This document shows positions 1 to 7,671 of a stretch of DNA of 59,603 nucleotides, one piece after another. A program made the translations under genes and the position numbers. The notes beneath the pieces are model-generated. The model was given only the letters and a program-made list of their open reading frames with translations. It had not been told where the DNA came from and made no database searches. Each line of letters begins with the position of its first letter. The first letter of the stretch is position 1. This DNA is from Prevotella sp. UBA2725 (GTDB lineage: Bacteria > Bacteroidota > Bacteroidia > Bacteroidales > Bacteroidaceae): NCBI GenBank assembly GCA_002353825.1, contig DEKJ01000047.1, positions 1 through 59,603 on the forward strand, read 5' to 3'.

Positions 1-46
1 GACTGCACGAAAGTGCGCAATGTTTTAAGATCGTATTGTCAACATA

Positions 47-176
47 GCGCGCCAAGGCGCATTCAGCCTCTCCGAGGCTGGAACTCAGGTATCTGAGCAC
101 AGTCTAAAATCCCCAGACTGCAGTCGCTACGCTCCTTTAGTCTGGGGTTATTAAAGATTGTGCCTCTCCGAGGCAC
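47..176. repeat. Composite palindromic repeat, copy R1 (uninterrupted reference copy)
   Basis: This is a string of short palindromes: GCGCGCCAAGGCGC (47-60), CAGCCTCTCCGAGGCTG (64-80), a CCCCAGACT / AGTCTGGGG stem (111-119 and 139-147), and GTGCCTCTCCGAGGCAC (160-176). The same order of parts occurs on both sides of the IS110 element at 27.9-29.6 kb, so this copy shows what that site looked like before insertion. It has no coding potential. It may begin upstream of the window. Whether it acts as a terminator, a nuclease-resistant 3' end or a mobile repeat cannot be told from sequence alone. Confidence 0.8.
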
Positions 177-234
177 TGCCACAAACAAAAGAATTAGATT
201 CAACTGTACAGAACGAAAGTTTTCGGATTATTTC

Positions 235-266
235 CTTGCATAATTCAGTTGATTATCTTAACTTTG
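235..266 (+). promoter_or_regulatory. Promoter for the endonuclease I gene
   Basis: A -33-like CTTG at 235-238 is followed after 20 bases by TAACTTTG (259-266), which fits the Bacteroidota -7 element TAnnTTTG. The ATG at 294 lies 27 bases further downstream. Confidence 0.7.
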
Positions 267-293
267 CGTAGTATTATATCTTAACTTTTTGAC

Positions 294-1286
294 ATGAAGA
301 ATTCGAATCTGAAATGCTGGGGGCTGCTGCTCCTTCTCCCTTTCCTCACCCTGAGCCTCTTTGCACAGGGACCGAACAATAGTGGAACCTATTACAAGAG
401 TGCTGACGGACTTAAAGGTAAGGCACTGAAGACTGCGATGTTCAATATTATCAAGACGCATAAGCAGTTGACAAACAAACAACTGTGGTCAGCCTTCAAG
501 ACAACAGATAAACGCGCTGACGGCAAGGTCTGGGATATGTATTCCAATGCAACCAATTTTACCTTTGGCACGGATCAAGCAGGTAACTACAATAAGGAAG
601 GTGATGTTTATAATCGCGAGCACTCCTTCCCGAAAAGCTGGTTCAAGGAAGCTACCCCGATGTATACCGACCTTGTGCATCTTGTACCTACTGATGCATA
701 TGTAAACAACCGCCGCGGCAACTATCCTTTTGGAGAAACAAAGGGCGAAACCTATAAGTCGAAGAATGGCTTCAGCAAGTTAGGTTCCTGCACTTACCCA
801 GGCTATACGGGTGTCGTCTTTGAGCCTAACGACGAATACAAGGGTGACTTCGCGCGTATCTACTTTTATATGGCTACGGCCTATGAGGATAAGATCACGG
901 GGTGGTCGCAATCGGCTATCTTGCAGAAAGACTCCTATCAGCCTTACAAGGACTGGCAGCAGAAAATGCTGATGGAATGGTCGGAGAAAGATGCTGTGAG
1001 TCAGAAGGAGATTGACCGCAATGCAGGTATCTATTCTTGGCAGAATAACCGCAATCCGTTCGTGGATTATCCGGGATTAGAAGAGTACATCTGGGGCAGT
1101 AAGAAAGATGTACCCTTCTCCTACGATCATTATCAGACACCGACATCCGTCACGTTTATAACTGTTGACACAAAGTCCATCGGTTCAGACGACTGGTACA
1201 ATATGAACGGACAGAAGGTCGGCAAGTCTAAGCCTTCCCATAAGGGTGTTTACATCCACAAAGGAAAGAAGGTCGTGGTAGAGTAA
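294..1286 (+). CDS. Secreted endonuclease I family nuclease
   Basis: A predicted extracytoplasmic DNA/RNA endonuclease of the EndA/NucM (endonuclease I) family, 330 residues. Residues 1-25 form a signal peptide ending in LFAQG. The family core is clear: NREHSFPKSW (about 103-112) holds the catalytic His region of the beta-beta-alpha-metal fold, and DLVHLVPTDAYVNNRRGNY (about 120-138) holds the second conserved block. The last 30 or so residues (WYNMNGQKVGK ... KGVYIHKGKKVVVE) match a C-terminal tail often seen on secreted Prevotella/Bacteroides proteins. It starts 27 bases after a good promoter and ends three bases before the convergent dehydrogenase gene. A likely role is nucleic-acid scavenging outside the inner membrane; the exact substrate is not visible. 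Confidence 0.9.
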   Translation: MKNSNLKCWGLLLLLPFLTLSLFAQGPNNSGTYYKSADGLKGKALKTAMFNIIKTHKQLTNKQLWSAFKTTDKRADGKVWDMYSNATNFTFGTDQAGNYNKEGDVYNREHSFPKSWFKEATPMYTDLVHLVPTDAYVNNRRGNYPFGETKGETYKSKNGFSKLGSCTYPGYTGVVFEPNDEYKGDFARIYFYMATAYEDKITGWSQSAILQKDSYQPYKDWQQKMLMEWSEKDAVSQKEIDRNAGIYSWQNNRNPFVDYPGLEEYIWGSKKDVPFSYDHYQTPTSVTFITVDTKSIGSDDWYNMNGQKVGKSKPSHKGVYIHKGKKVVVE

Positions 1287-1289
1287 TCA

Positions 1290-2054
1290 TCAAGCCTTCT
1301 CACGGTGTATCACCGTTCCATTGGCCTGATGGGTAGCTAAGACGAGCACTTCTGCTATCTGTACATGCTCGGGTGCTGAAGCAGCATAGAATGCCACATC
1401 AGCGATATCTGAGCCCGTGAGCGGGGTGATACCTTTATACACATTATCTGCACGCTGCGTGTCACCATGGAAGCGGACATTGGAGAAGTTGGTCTCCACA
1501 AGTCCCGGTTTGATGTTGGTGACACGCAGTTTCGTATCAGCCACATCGATGCGCAGTCCGTCGCTGATCGCTTTCACGGCAGCCTTTGTAGCGCAATAGA
1601 CATTGCCACCGGCATAAGCGGCATCACCAGCTACACTGCCTATATTAATAATGTGTCCATGATTACGCTCTACCATGCCGGGAACAATGAGTCGTGTCAT
1701 CGTCAGCAGACCTTTGATATTCGTATCGATCATCTGATCCCAGTCGTCGAAGTTGCCTTGATATTCAGGCTCCAGTCCACGTGCGAGACCTGCATTGTTG
1801 ATGAGCACGTCAATATTCTTCCATTCTTCCGGAAGACTGTTCACGGCTTCTACAGCTTCCTTTCGGTCCCTGACATCGAAGGCTAAGCTCTGCACCTCAG
1901 CTCCTTGCTTTTCAAGATCAGCTTTAAGCGTACTGAGCTTCTCCTCGTTTCTTCCTGTGATGATTACGTTATAACCACCTTCAGCGAAGCGGCGTGCACA
2001 CCCCTCGCCTATTCCACTGGTAGCGCCAGTGACTAATATGATCTTCTTTTTCAT
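1290..2054 (-). CDS. Short-chain dehydrogenase/reductase (YdfG-like)
   Basis: A 254-residue NAD(P)-dependent classical SDR enzyme. The Rossmann nucleotide motif TGATSGIGEG lies at about 9-18, NNAG follows at about 87-90, and the catalytic YxxxK is YCATKAA, with the Ser in the preceding INIGSVAG stretch. Its length and overall pattern resemble the YdfG group (3-hydroxy acid / malonic semialdehyde reductases), but the substrate cannot be assigned with confidence. It lies 10 bases downstream of upp on the same strand and is probably co-transcribed with it. It is convergent with the endonuclease gene at only three bases. Confidence 0.9.
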   Translation of the reverse strand: MKKKIILVTGATSGIGEGCARRFAEGGYNVIITGRNEEKLSTLKADLEKQGAEVQSLAFDVRDRKEAVEAVNSLPEEWKNIDVLINNAGLARGLEPEYQGNFDDWDQMIDTNIKGLLTMTRLIVPGMVERNHGHIINIGSVAGDAAYAGGNVYCATKAAVKAISDGLRIDVADTKLRVTNIKPGLVETNFSNVRFHGDTQRADNVYKGITPLTGSDIADVAFYAASAPEHVQIAEVLVLATHQANGTVIHREKA

Positions 2055-2064
2055 TATTTGTTAT

Positions 2065-2727
2065 TTAGAGTTTATCCCCGTAGCACAGATCCCCGGCATC
2101 TCCGAAGCCCGGCACAATATACTTATGCTCATTCATGCCCGGATCGATGGCAGCACACCAAATTGTGGTCTTGTCCTCGGGAAATACCTTTTTAATATGG
2201 TCGATACCCTCCACTGTGGCGATGACACAGCAGACATGGATACGTTTCGGTGTACCTTTCGTTAAGAAAGCCTTGTAGCCAAGTTCCATGCTTCCTCCCG
2301 TAGCGAGCATCGGGTCAGCAATGATGAGTGTTTTCTCGTCGATGGACGGTGTGGCGAGGTATTCGACATGGATGCCGACCTCATGATGCGCCTCATCTTT
2401 GTACTCGCGGTAAGCAGAGACGAAGGCATTGCCGGCATGGTCGAAGACGTCGAGGAAGCCTTCATGGAAAGGAAGGCCAGCACGGAAGATCGTTGCGAGC
2501 ACCACTTTGTCCGAAGGAACATTGACGCGTGCAATGCCCAAAGGCGTTACCACATCTTTCGATTCATAACTTAGACGTTTCGAAACTTCGAAAGCTTCAT
2601 ACCACCCTATTCGGCGGATATTGTTGCGGAAGAGCAGTCGGTTCTTCTGATAATCCTTGTCGCGAACCTCTGCGATATATTCGCCGACAATGCTGTTTTC
2701 TTTTGAAATGTTGATTACTTCAATCAT
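2065..2727 (-). CDS. upp: Uracil phosphoribosyltransferase
   Basis: Salvages uracil to UMP using PRPP. The 220-residue protein has the PRPP-binding segment TLIIADPMLATGGSM at about 132-146 and the uracil-binding C-terminal pattern IDPGMNEHKYIVPGFGDAGD at about 191-210. Both are diagnostic of Upp rather than of other phosphoribosyltransferases. A TACCTTTG -7 element on the minus strand (2752-2759) lies about 25 bases before the start, without an obvious -33 box. It is the first gene of an apparent two-gene unit with the downstream dehydrogenase. Confidence 0.95.
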   Translation of the reverse strand: MIEVINISKENSIVGEYIAEVRDKDYQKNRLLFRNNIRRIGWYEAFEVSKRLSYESKDVVTPLGIARVNVPSDKVVLATIFRAGLPFHEGFLDVFDHAGNAFVSAYREYKDEAHHEVGIHVEYLATPSIDEKTLIIADPMLATGGSMELGYKAFLTKGTPKRIHVCCVIATVEGIDHIKKVFPEDKTTIWCAAIDPGMNEHKYIVPGFGDAGDLCYGDKL

Positions 2728-2751
2728 ATTGTTTTCTTGTTGGTTTCACTG

Positions 2752-2759
2752 CAAAGGTA
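2752..2759 (-). promoter_or_regulatory. -7 promoter element for upp
   Basis: CAAAGGTA on the plus strand reads TACCTTTG on the minus strand, an exact TAnnTTTG match upstream of upp. No good TTTG was found at the expected -33 distance, so only this half is supported. Confidence 0.5.
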
Positions 2760-2906
2760 TGAAAAATCATCGATACAGCGTTGAAAAGATGGAAAAGTTA
2801 TCAACTCTTTGCCAACCGCAAATTACAAAACGGGATAGCGAAATTTAGTTTTTTATTTCTTTAACCTAAAAAGGCTTAGATTGGCGGAAAATAATGCACT
2901 TCTTGC

Positions 2907-2937
2907 TTTGCTGTGCAACTGCTTTTTGTTACCTTTG
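2907..2937 (+). promoter_or_regulatory. Promoter for pckA
   Basis: TTTG (2907-2910), exactly 19 bases, then TACCTTTG (2930-2937): a full match to the Bacteroidota promoter. The pckA ATG lies at 3010, which leaves a 5' untranslated region of about 65 bases. Confidence 0.85.
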
Positions 2938-3009
2938 CCCTCGCAAACGAAGAAGTTCATTTGCGTAAAAAGAGTACATTTATTTTCATAACTAATACAT
3001 TTTTACAAA

Positions 3010-4626
3010 ATGGCAAAGTTTGATAAATCAGTTTTAGCAAGCTACGGAATCCAGACAGGTACTGCTGAGGTTCTGTACAATCCTTCTTACGAGGTGCTGT
3101 TCAACGAGGAGACCAAAGAGGGTCTGACAGGCTACGACAAGTGCGTAGAGACAAAGCTGGGTGCAGTGAACTGCATGACCGGTATCTACACAGGTCGTTC
3201 TCCTAAGGATAAGTTCATCGTTGACGATGAGACTTCTCACGACACCGTATGGTGGGATTCTGAGGAGTATCACAACGATAACCACCGTGCTACCAAGGAG
3301 GCTTGGAAGGCTGTGAAGAAGATCGCTCAGGATGAGCTTTCTAACAAGAAGCTGTATGTCGTTGATGGTTACTGCGGCACACACCGTGACACTCGTATGA
3401 AGGTTCGCTTCATCATGGAGGTGGCATGGCAGGCACACTTCGTGACCAACATGTTCATCCGTCCGAAGACAGAGGCTGACTTCGAGCAGGAGCCTGACTT
3501 CATCGTTTACAACGCATCTAAGGCTAAGGTGGAGAACTGGAAAGAGCTCGGCCTGCACTCTGAGACTGCTGTTGTCTTCAACGTTACTTCTAAGGAGCAG
3601 GTGATCATCAACACATGGTACGGTGGTGAGATGAAGAAGGGTATGTTCTCTATGCAGAACTACTTCCTCCCGCTTCGTGGCATCGCTTCTATGCACTGCT
3701 CTGCTAACACAGATATGAACGGTGAGAACACCGCTATCTTCTTCGGTCTCTCTGGTACAGGTAAGACCACACTGTCTACCGATCCTAAGCGTAAGCTGAT
3801 CGGTGATGATGAGCACGGATGGGACGACAAGGGTATCTTCAACCTCGAGGGTGGCTGCTATGCTAAGGTTATCAACCTCGATAAGGATGCTGAGCCTGAC
3901 ATCTATGGCGCTATCACACGTGACGCTCTGCTTGAGAACGTTACCGTTGACAAGGATGGCAATGTAGACTTCGCTGATAAGAGCGTTACGGAGAACACCC
4001 GTGTTTCTTATCCTATCTACCACATCAAGAACATCCAGCGTCCTGAGAGCCAGGGTCCTGCAGCAAAGCAGGTTATCTTCCTGAGCGCTGATGCCTTCGG
4101 TGTTCTGCCTCCTGTTTCTATCCTGAACGCTGAGCAGACGAAGTACTACTTCCTCTCTGGCTTCACAGCTAAGCTGGCTGGTACAGAGCGTGGTATCACA
4201 GAGCCTACTCCTACATTCTCTGCTTGCTTCGGCCAGGCATTCCTGGAGCTGCATCCTACAAAGTATGCTGAGGAGCTCGTTCGCCACATGCAGAAGAGCG
4301 GTGCTAAGGCTTACCTCGTCAACACTGGTTGGAACGGTACGGGCAAGCGTATCTCTATCCGCGATACACGTGGTATCATCGACCGTATCCTGGATCACGA
4401 GATCGATAAGGCTCCTACGAAGACCATTCCTTACTTCAACTTCGTTGTTCCTACAGAGCTCGAGGGTGTGAACAAGGATATCCTTGATCCTCGTGACACT
4501 TACAAGGATGCTTCTGAGTGGGATGCTAAGGCAAAGGATCTTGCTGCTCGCTTCATCAAGAACTTCAAGAAGTACGAAGGCAATGAGGCTGGTAAGGCTC
4601 TCGTAGCTGCTGGTCCTCAGCTCTAA
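3010..4626 (+). CDS. pckA: Phosphoenolpyruvate carboxykinase (ATP)
   Basis: Interconverts oxaloacetate + ATP and phosphoenolpyruvate + CO2 + ADP. In succinate- or propionate-forming Bacteroidota it usually runs in the carboxylating direction. The 538-residue length is typical. Visible motifs are TGRSPKDKFIVDD (substrate region), the kinase-1a P-loop FFGLSGTGKTTLS at about 246-258, the DDEHGWDD metal-binding stretch at about 267-274, and NTGWNGTGKRISI near 440. It has its own strong promoter, a long leader and a strong terminator at 4657-4687, so it is monocistronic. Third codon positions are strongly biased, consistent with high expression; this bias also leaves a long spurious open frame on the opposite strand. 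Confidence 0.97.
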   Translation: MAKFDKSVLASYGIQTGTAEVLYNPSYEVLFNEETKEGLTGYDKCVETKLGAVNCMTGIYTGRSPKDKFIVDDETSHDTVWWDSEEYHNDNHRATKEAWKAVKKIAQDELSNKKLYVVDGYCGTHRDTRMKVRFIMEVAWQAHFVTNMFIRPKTEADFEQEPDFIVYNASKAKVENWKELGLHSETAVVFNVTSKEQVIINTWYGGEMKKGMFSMQNYFLPLRGIASMHCSANTDMNGENTAIFFGLSGTGKTTLSTDPKRKLIGDDEHGWDDKGIFNLEGGCYAKVINLDKDAEPDIYGAITRDALLENVTVDKDGNVDFADKSVTENTRVSYPIYHIKNIQRPESQGPAAKQVIFLSADAFGVLPPVSILNAEQTKYYFLSGFTAKLAGTERGITEPTPTFSACFGQAFLELHPTKYAEELVRHMQKSGAKAYLVNTGWNGTGKRISIRDTRGIIDRILDHEIDKAPTKTIPYFNFVVPTELEGVNKDILDPRDTYKDASEWDAKAKDLAARFIKNFKKYEGNEAGKALVAAGPQL

Positions 4627-4656
4627 GCTTGATTTTCCAACAATTTCTATATTAAG

Positions 4657-4687
4657 GCAGGAGAACTTCGGTTCCCCTGCTTTTTTT
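4657..4687 (+). terminator. Rho-independent terminator of pckA
   Basis: A GCAGG-GAAC stem with a TTCG loop pairs with GTTC-CCTGC (4657-4680) and is followed by seven T residues (4681-4687). It lies 30 bases after the pckA stop codon. Confidence 0.9.
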
Positions 4688-4689
4688 AT

Positions 4690-4988
4690 GGTTCCGGTTT
4701 TCGGGTTGATGAGGTCACACAACCTCGAAGAGGTTGAACATGGTTAGCCCCAGGTGAGGAGCGTAGCGACGTAACCTGGGGTAGGTGTGAGGCGTTTTCG
4801 TTGAAAGGTGTCCTCGAAGAGGGCGAACCTATCATGGTGCTAGTTTTGTAGGTTCGCCCTCTCCGAGGCCGACAGGTCAGGTGTACCCGCCCGATACAAC
4901 CCCAGGTTACGTCGCTACGCTCCTCACCTGGGGCTAACCTAATTGGCCCCCTCCGGGGACCCTATCAATCCAAAAAACGGAAGAACCC
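4690..4988. repeat. Composite nested-palindrome repeat, copy R2
   Basis: The left end GGTTCCGGTTTTCGGGTTGA (4690-4709) and the right end ATCAATCCAAAAAACGGAAG are related inverted repeats. Inside, the parts mirror each other: a CCTCGAAGAGG palindrome, the arm CCCCAGGTGAGGAGCGTAGC and a GGGCGAACCTA arm. Then, across the centre, come the inverted GGTTCGCCCTCTCCGAGG and the inverted CCCCAGGTTACGTCGCTACG arms. The whole element can fold into one long hairpin or several smaller ones. TTTTTATG occurs directly outside both ends (4683-4690 and 4989-4996), as a target duplication would. No open reading frame is supported in it. Confidence 0.8.
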
Positions 4989-5297
4989 TTTTTATGCTCT
5001 TAATCACAATTTCTCTACCCGCGTGCAAAGATAAGAAAAATATCGATACGCTGCAAGGTTTGTACTCCTATTGCCGGTTACTATTCTGTAAACTCTTAAA
5101 TATTAAGATATTATATGATTATCCCTATGATTGCTTTTGTCTGAAGGTCTTTGCGTGAAACATCGATGTCTACGTTTGAAGTGTAATCATAGTGCGATTA
5201 CTGTTGAATCGCATTGCGTTTCCTGTTGAATCGTAATAGCCGTGAAACATAGATAAGCTTGGGTATTGATATTATTCCTTATAAAAAAGTCTACTTA
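4989..5297. other. Gene-free stretch between repeat R2 and the AT-core element
   Basis: About 300 bases with no credible gene. CAAAGATA at about 5027-5034 would read as a minus-strand -7 element (TATCTTTG), but no gene on that strand follows it. I see nothing else in it. Confidence 0.5.
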
Positions 5298-5500
5298 TCT
5301 ACAAATCTACAGTCTACAATAAGGTCGTTCTCATATTCGCTTCAAGCATGAATAAGGGGAAACGATTCTTATCTGCGCTCATAAGAGAGAAATTAAAATA
5401 GTATATATATTATAATATATAAAATATAAAGATGTACGCGAAAATGAATTTTCCGTTTGTCTGGTGTGGAGCACCTTATTGTAGACTGTAGATTTGTAGA
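5298..5500. repeat. AT-core element E1 with inverted CTACAAAT-type arms
   Basis: A perfect 27-bp inverted repeat (5298-5324 and 5474-5500) begins CCTTATTGTAGACTG when read outwards and contains the octamer-like unit TGTAGATT. It encloses 149 bases whose centre is nearly pure A/T (about 5398-5430), followed by TGTACGCGAAAATGAA. Read on the minus strand, this core aligns with that of the element at 59.1 kb (TTCAYTTTCGCGTACAT, then AT-rich), although the arms differ in sequence. No gene is present. Confidence 0.7.
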
Positions 5501-5606
5501 TATGTTGATTTTTTGTTATCGCATGGAAAACTAACATAGAGTAGCTTTGTACCTCTTATAGCTTAATATTCAGAAACTTAGGAAATTGATGGGTCTAGAT
5601 AGCATG

Positions 5607-5652
5607 GATCGCTTGCAAGATTGGGGTATTTTTCCTAATTTTGCAAGCGATC
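5607..5652. repeat. 12-bp inverted repeat downstream of the OPT transporter gene
   Basis: GATCGCTTGCAA (5607-5618) is repeated in inverted form as TTGCAAGCGATC (5641-5652), with a 22-base loop. It lies 12 bases beyond the OPT stop codon on the minus strand. It could end that transcript, but there is no T-run on that strand, so a terminator call is weak. Confidence 0.55.
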
Positions 5653-5664
5653 ACAAAGCCCAAA

Positions 5665-7656
5665 TCATTTCTTTACCCGAGTCGCTCTGATAAAGTAGCA
5701 GATCAGGCAGATGTAAGCCACCAATGATGCAACCTCCGAGAGCGGATTGCTCCACCACTGGTCAGCAATAGAAAGCTCGATGCCGCCGAACTTCAACAGC
5801 GCTGAGACAACGCCCATCAAAGCTCCACCGGCGATAAATCCACTCGCGATGAGTGTACCCTTCTCTCCCCGAGCTTTGTTGACCTCTGCATCTTTGGAGC
5901 GTGTCGTGACAAACCAGTTGATGGCGCCACCCACGACAAGCGGTACGTTGAGCTCTAACGGGATGAACATACCGAGGGCGAAAGCAAGAGCCGGAATATG
6001 ACAGCGGTCGAGGACGATAGCTATCACGGCTCCGATAGCGTAGAGGATCCACGGTGCCCCTACTCCATTCATCAACGGATCGATGACAGCAGCCATAGCG
6101 TTGGCTTGCGGTGCAGCGAGCTGCCCACTCGCGAAACCATAGGTCTTGTTGAGCACAATCATCACACCGACAACAGTAGCTGCGCTGACGATGGTACCCA
6201 AGAACTTCCACGTCTCCTGCTTAGCGGGAGTAGTACCGAGCCAGTAACCAATCTTCAAGTCGGTGATGAAGCTACCTGCCATAGACAGCGCCGTGCAAAC
6301 CACGCCGCCCATGATCAGCGCTGCGAGCATGCCCGAAGGACCTTTCAGACCTACAGCCACCATGACGACAGAAGCAAGGATCAGCGTCATCAGCGTCATA
6401 CCCGAGACGGGGTTGCTGCCTACGATAGCGATGGCGTTGGCTGCCACCGTGGTGAAGAGGAAGGCGATGACGGTCACGAGGAGAATGCCGACGACAGCAA
6501 AGAGCAGGTTGCCCTGCATCACACCAAGCCAGAAGAAGACGAAGGTGATGAGCAGCGTCACGATGGAGCCGATGGCGATGATCTTGAACGGGATGTCGCG
6601 CTGCGTACGCTTCACGGTAGCTGCTGCATTGCTCTTGCCTTTGAGCTCTTTCGAAGCGAGACTGACGGCTCCTTTGATGATGCCCCAACTCTTGATGATG
6701 CCGATGACACCGGCCATGGCAATACCCCCGATGCCGATGGAGCGCGCATAAGCCTTGAAGATGTCTTCCGGTGACATGGCGCCAACAGTAGCGGTGATTG
6801 TCGGGTCCCACATGTTCAATACCTGGTCGTGGAAGATGATGGACATACCCGGTACAATGAGCCACCACACAGCCAGTGAGCCGAGGGTGATATAGAGCGC
6901 ATACTTCAGTCCGACGATATAGCCGAGACCGAGCACAGCTGCACCGGTGTTGACCTTGAAGACGAGCTTTGCCTTGTCGGCAAGCTCCTGACCGAGACCG
7001 ATGACGCGTGAGGTGAAGTTCTCATTCCACCAGCCGAACGTCGAGACGATGAAGTCGTAGAGACCACCGATGATACCCGCGAAGAGCAATGGCTTGGCCT
7101 GGTCACCACCCTTCTCTCCGGAGACGAGCACCTGCGTGGTGGCCGTAGCTTCCGGGAAAGGATACTTGCCGTGCATGTCGCTCACGAAATACTTACGGAA
7201 AGGAATGAGGAAGAGGATGCCGAGCACACCGCCTAAGGCTGATGCGAAGAACATCTTCATGAACGAGGAGGTCATCTCCGGATACTTAGCCTGGAGAATG
7301 TAGATGGCGGGAAGCGTGAAGATAGCTCCGGCCACCACAGCACCCGAGCAGGCACCGATACTCTGGATAATGACGTTCTCACCCAACGCCTTGTTGCGCT
7401 TGGCGGCTGTGCTCACGCCCACGGCGATGATAGCGATTGGGATAGCGGCTTCAAACACCTGGCCGACCTTCAGTCCTAAGTAGGCTGCGGCGGCGGAGAA
7501 GAGCATCGCCATGACGATACCCCACGTCACCGACCATGCGTTGACCTCAGGATAGACCTTGTCGGGTCGCATGATAGGCGTGTACTCTTCGCCCGGCTTC
7601 AGTTCGCGGAACGCGTTGTCGGGGAGCTGTACGGTTTCTTTTTCTTTGTCTTGCAT
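5665..7656 (-). CDS. OPT family oligopeptide/metal-chelate transporter
   Basis: An inner-membrane transporter of the OPT superfamily, 663 residues with about 14-16 hydrophobic helices. It carries OPT-like stretches such as YLGLKVGQVFEAAIPIAI near 61-78, GACSGAVVAGAIFTLPAIY near 102-120 and PFPEATATTQVL near 171. Known members take up oligopeptides or iron-siderophore chelates with protons; the substrate here is not readable. It starts 15 bases after the umuC stop, so it is probably at the end of a DUF5715-umuD-umuC-OPT transcript. That linkage to SOS-type genes may be positional only. Confidence 0.9.
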   Translation of the reverse strand: MQDKEKETVQLPDNAFRELKPGEEYTPIMRPDKVYPEVNAWSVTWGIVMAMLFSAAAAYLGLKVGQVFEAAIPIAIIAVGVSTAAKRNKALGENVIIQSIGACSGAVVAGAIFTLPAIYILQAKYPEMTSSFMKMFFASALGGVLGILFLIPFRKYFVSDMHGKYPFPEATATTQVLVSGEKGGDQAKPLLFAGIIGGLYDFIVSTFGWWNENFTSRVIGLGQELADKAKLVFKVNTGAAVLGLGYIVGLKYALYITLGSLAVWWLIVPGMSIIFHDQVLNMWDPTITATVGAMSPEDIFKAYARSIGIGGIAMAGVIGIIKSWGIIKGAVSLASKELKGKSNAAATVKRTQRDIPFKIIAIGSIVTLLITFVFFWLGVMQGNLLFAVVGILLVTVIAFLFTTVAANAIAIVGSNPVSGMTLMTLILASVVMVAVGLKGPSGMLAALIMGGVVCTALSMAGSFITDLKIGYWLGTTPAKQETWKFLGTIVSAATVVGVMIVLNKTYGFASGQLAAPQANAMAAVIDPLMNGVGAPWILYAIGAVIAIVLDRCHIPALAFALGMFIPLELNVPLVVGGAINWFVTTRSKDAEVNKARGEKGTLIASGFIAGGALMGVVSALLKFGGIELSIADQWWSNPLSEVASLVAYICLICYFIRATRVKK

Positions 7657-7671
7657 ATTGTTGTTTTTTGA

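Noticed and set aside
3034..4722. A 562-codon open frame antisense to pckA
   Set aside because: It is a shadow of strong codon bias in pckA. It has no promoter, runs through the pckA terminator and reads as Leu/Arg/Val-rich sequence unlike any known family.
4943..5158. A 71-codon frame after repeat R2
   Set aside because: It starts inside the repeat, has no promoter or family pattern, and codon use is unlike the neighbouring genes.
5607..5652. Rho-independent terminator for the OPT gene
   Set aside because: The inverted repeat is perfect over 12 bp, but it has a 22-base loop and no T-run on the minus strand, so it is reported only as a repeat.
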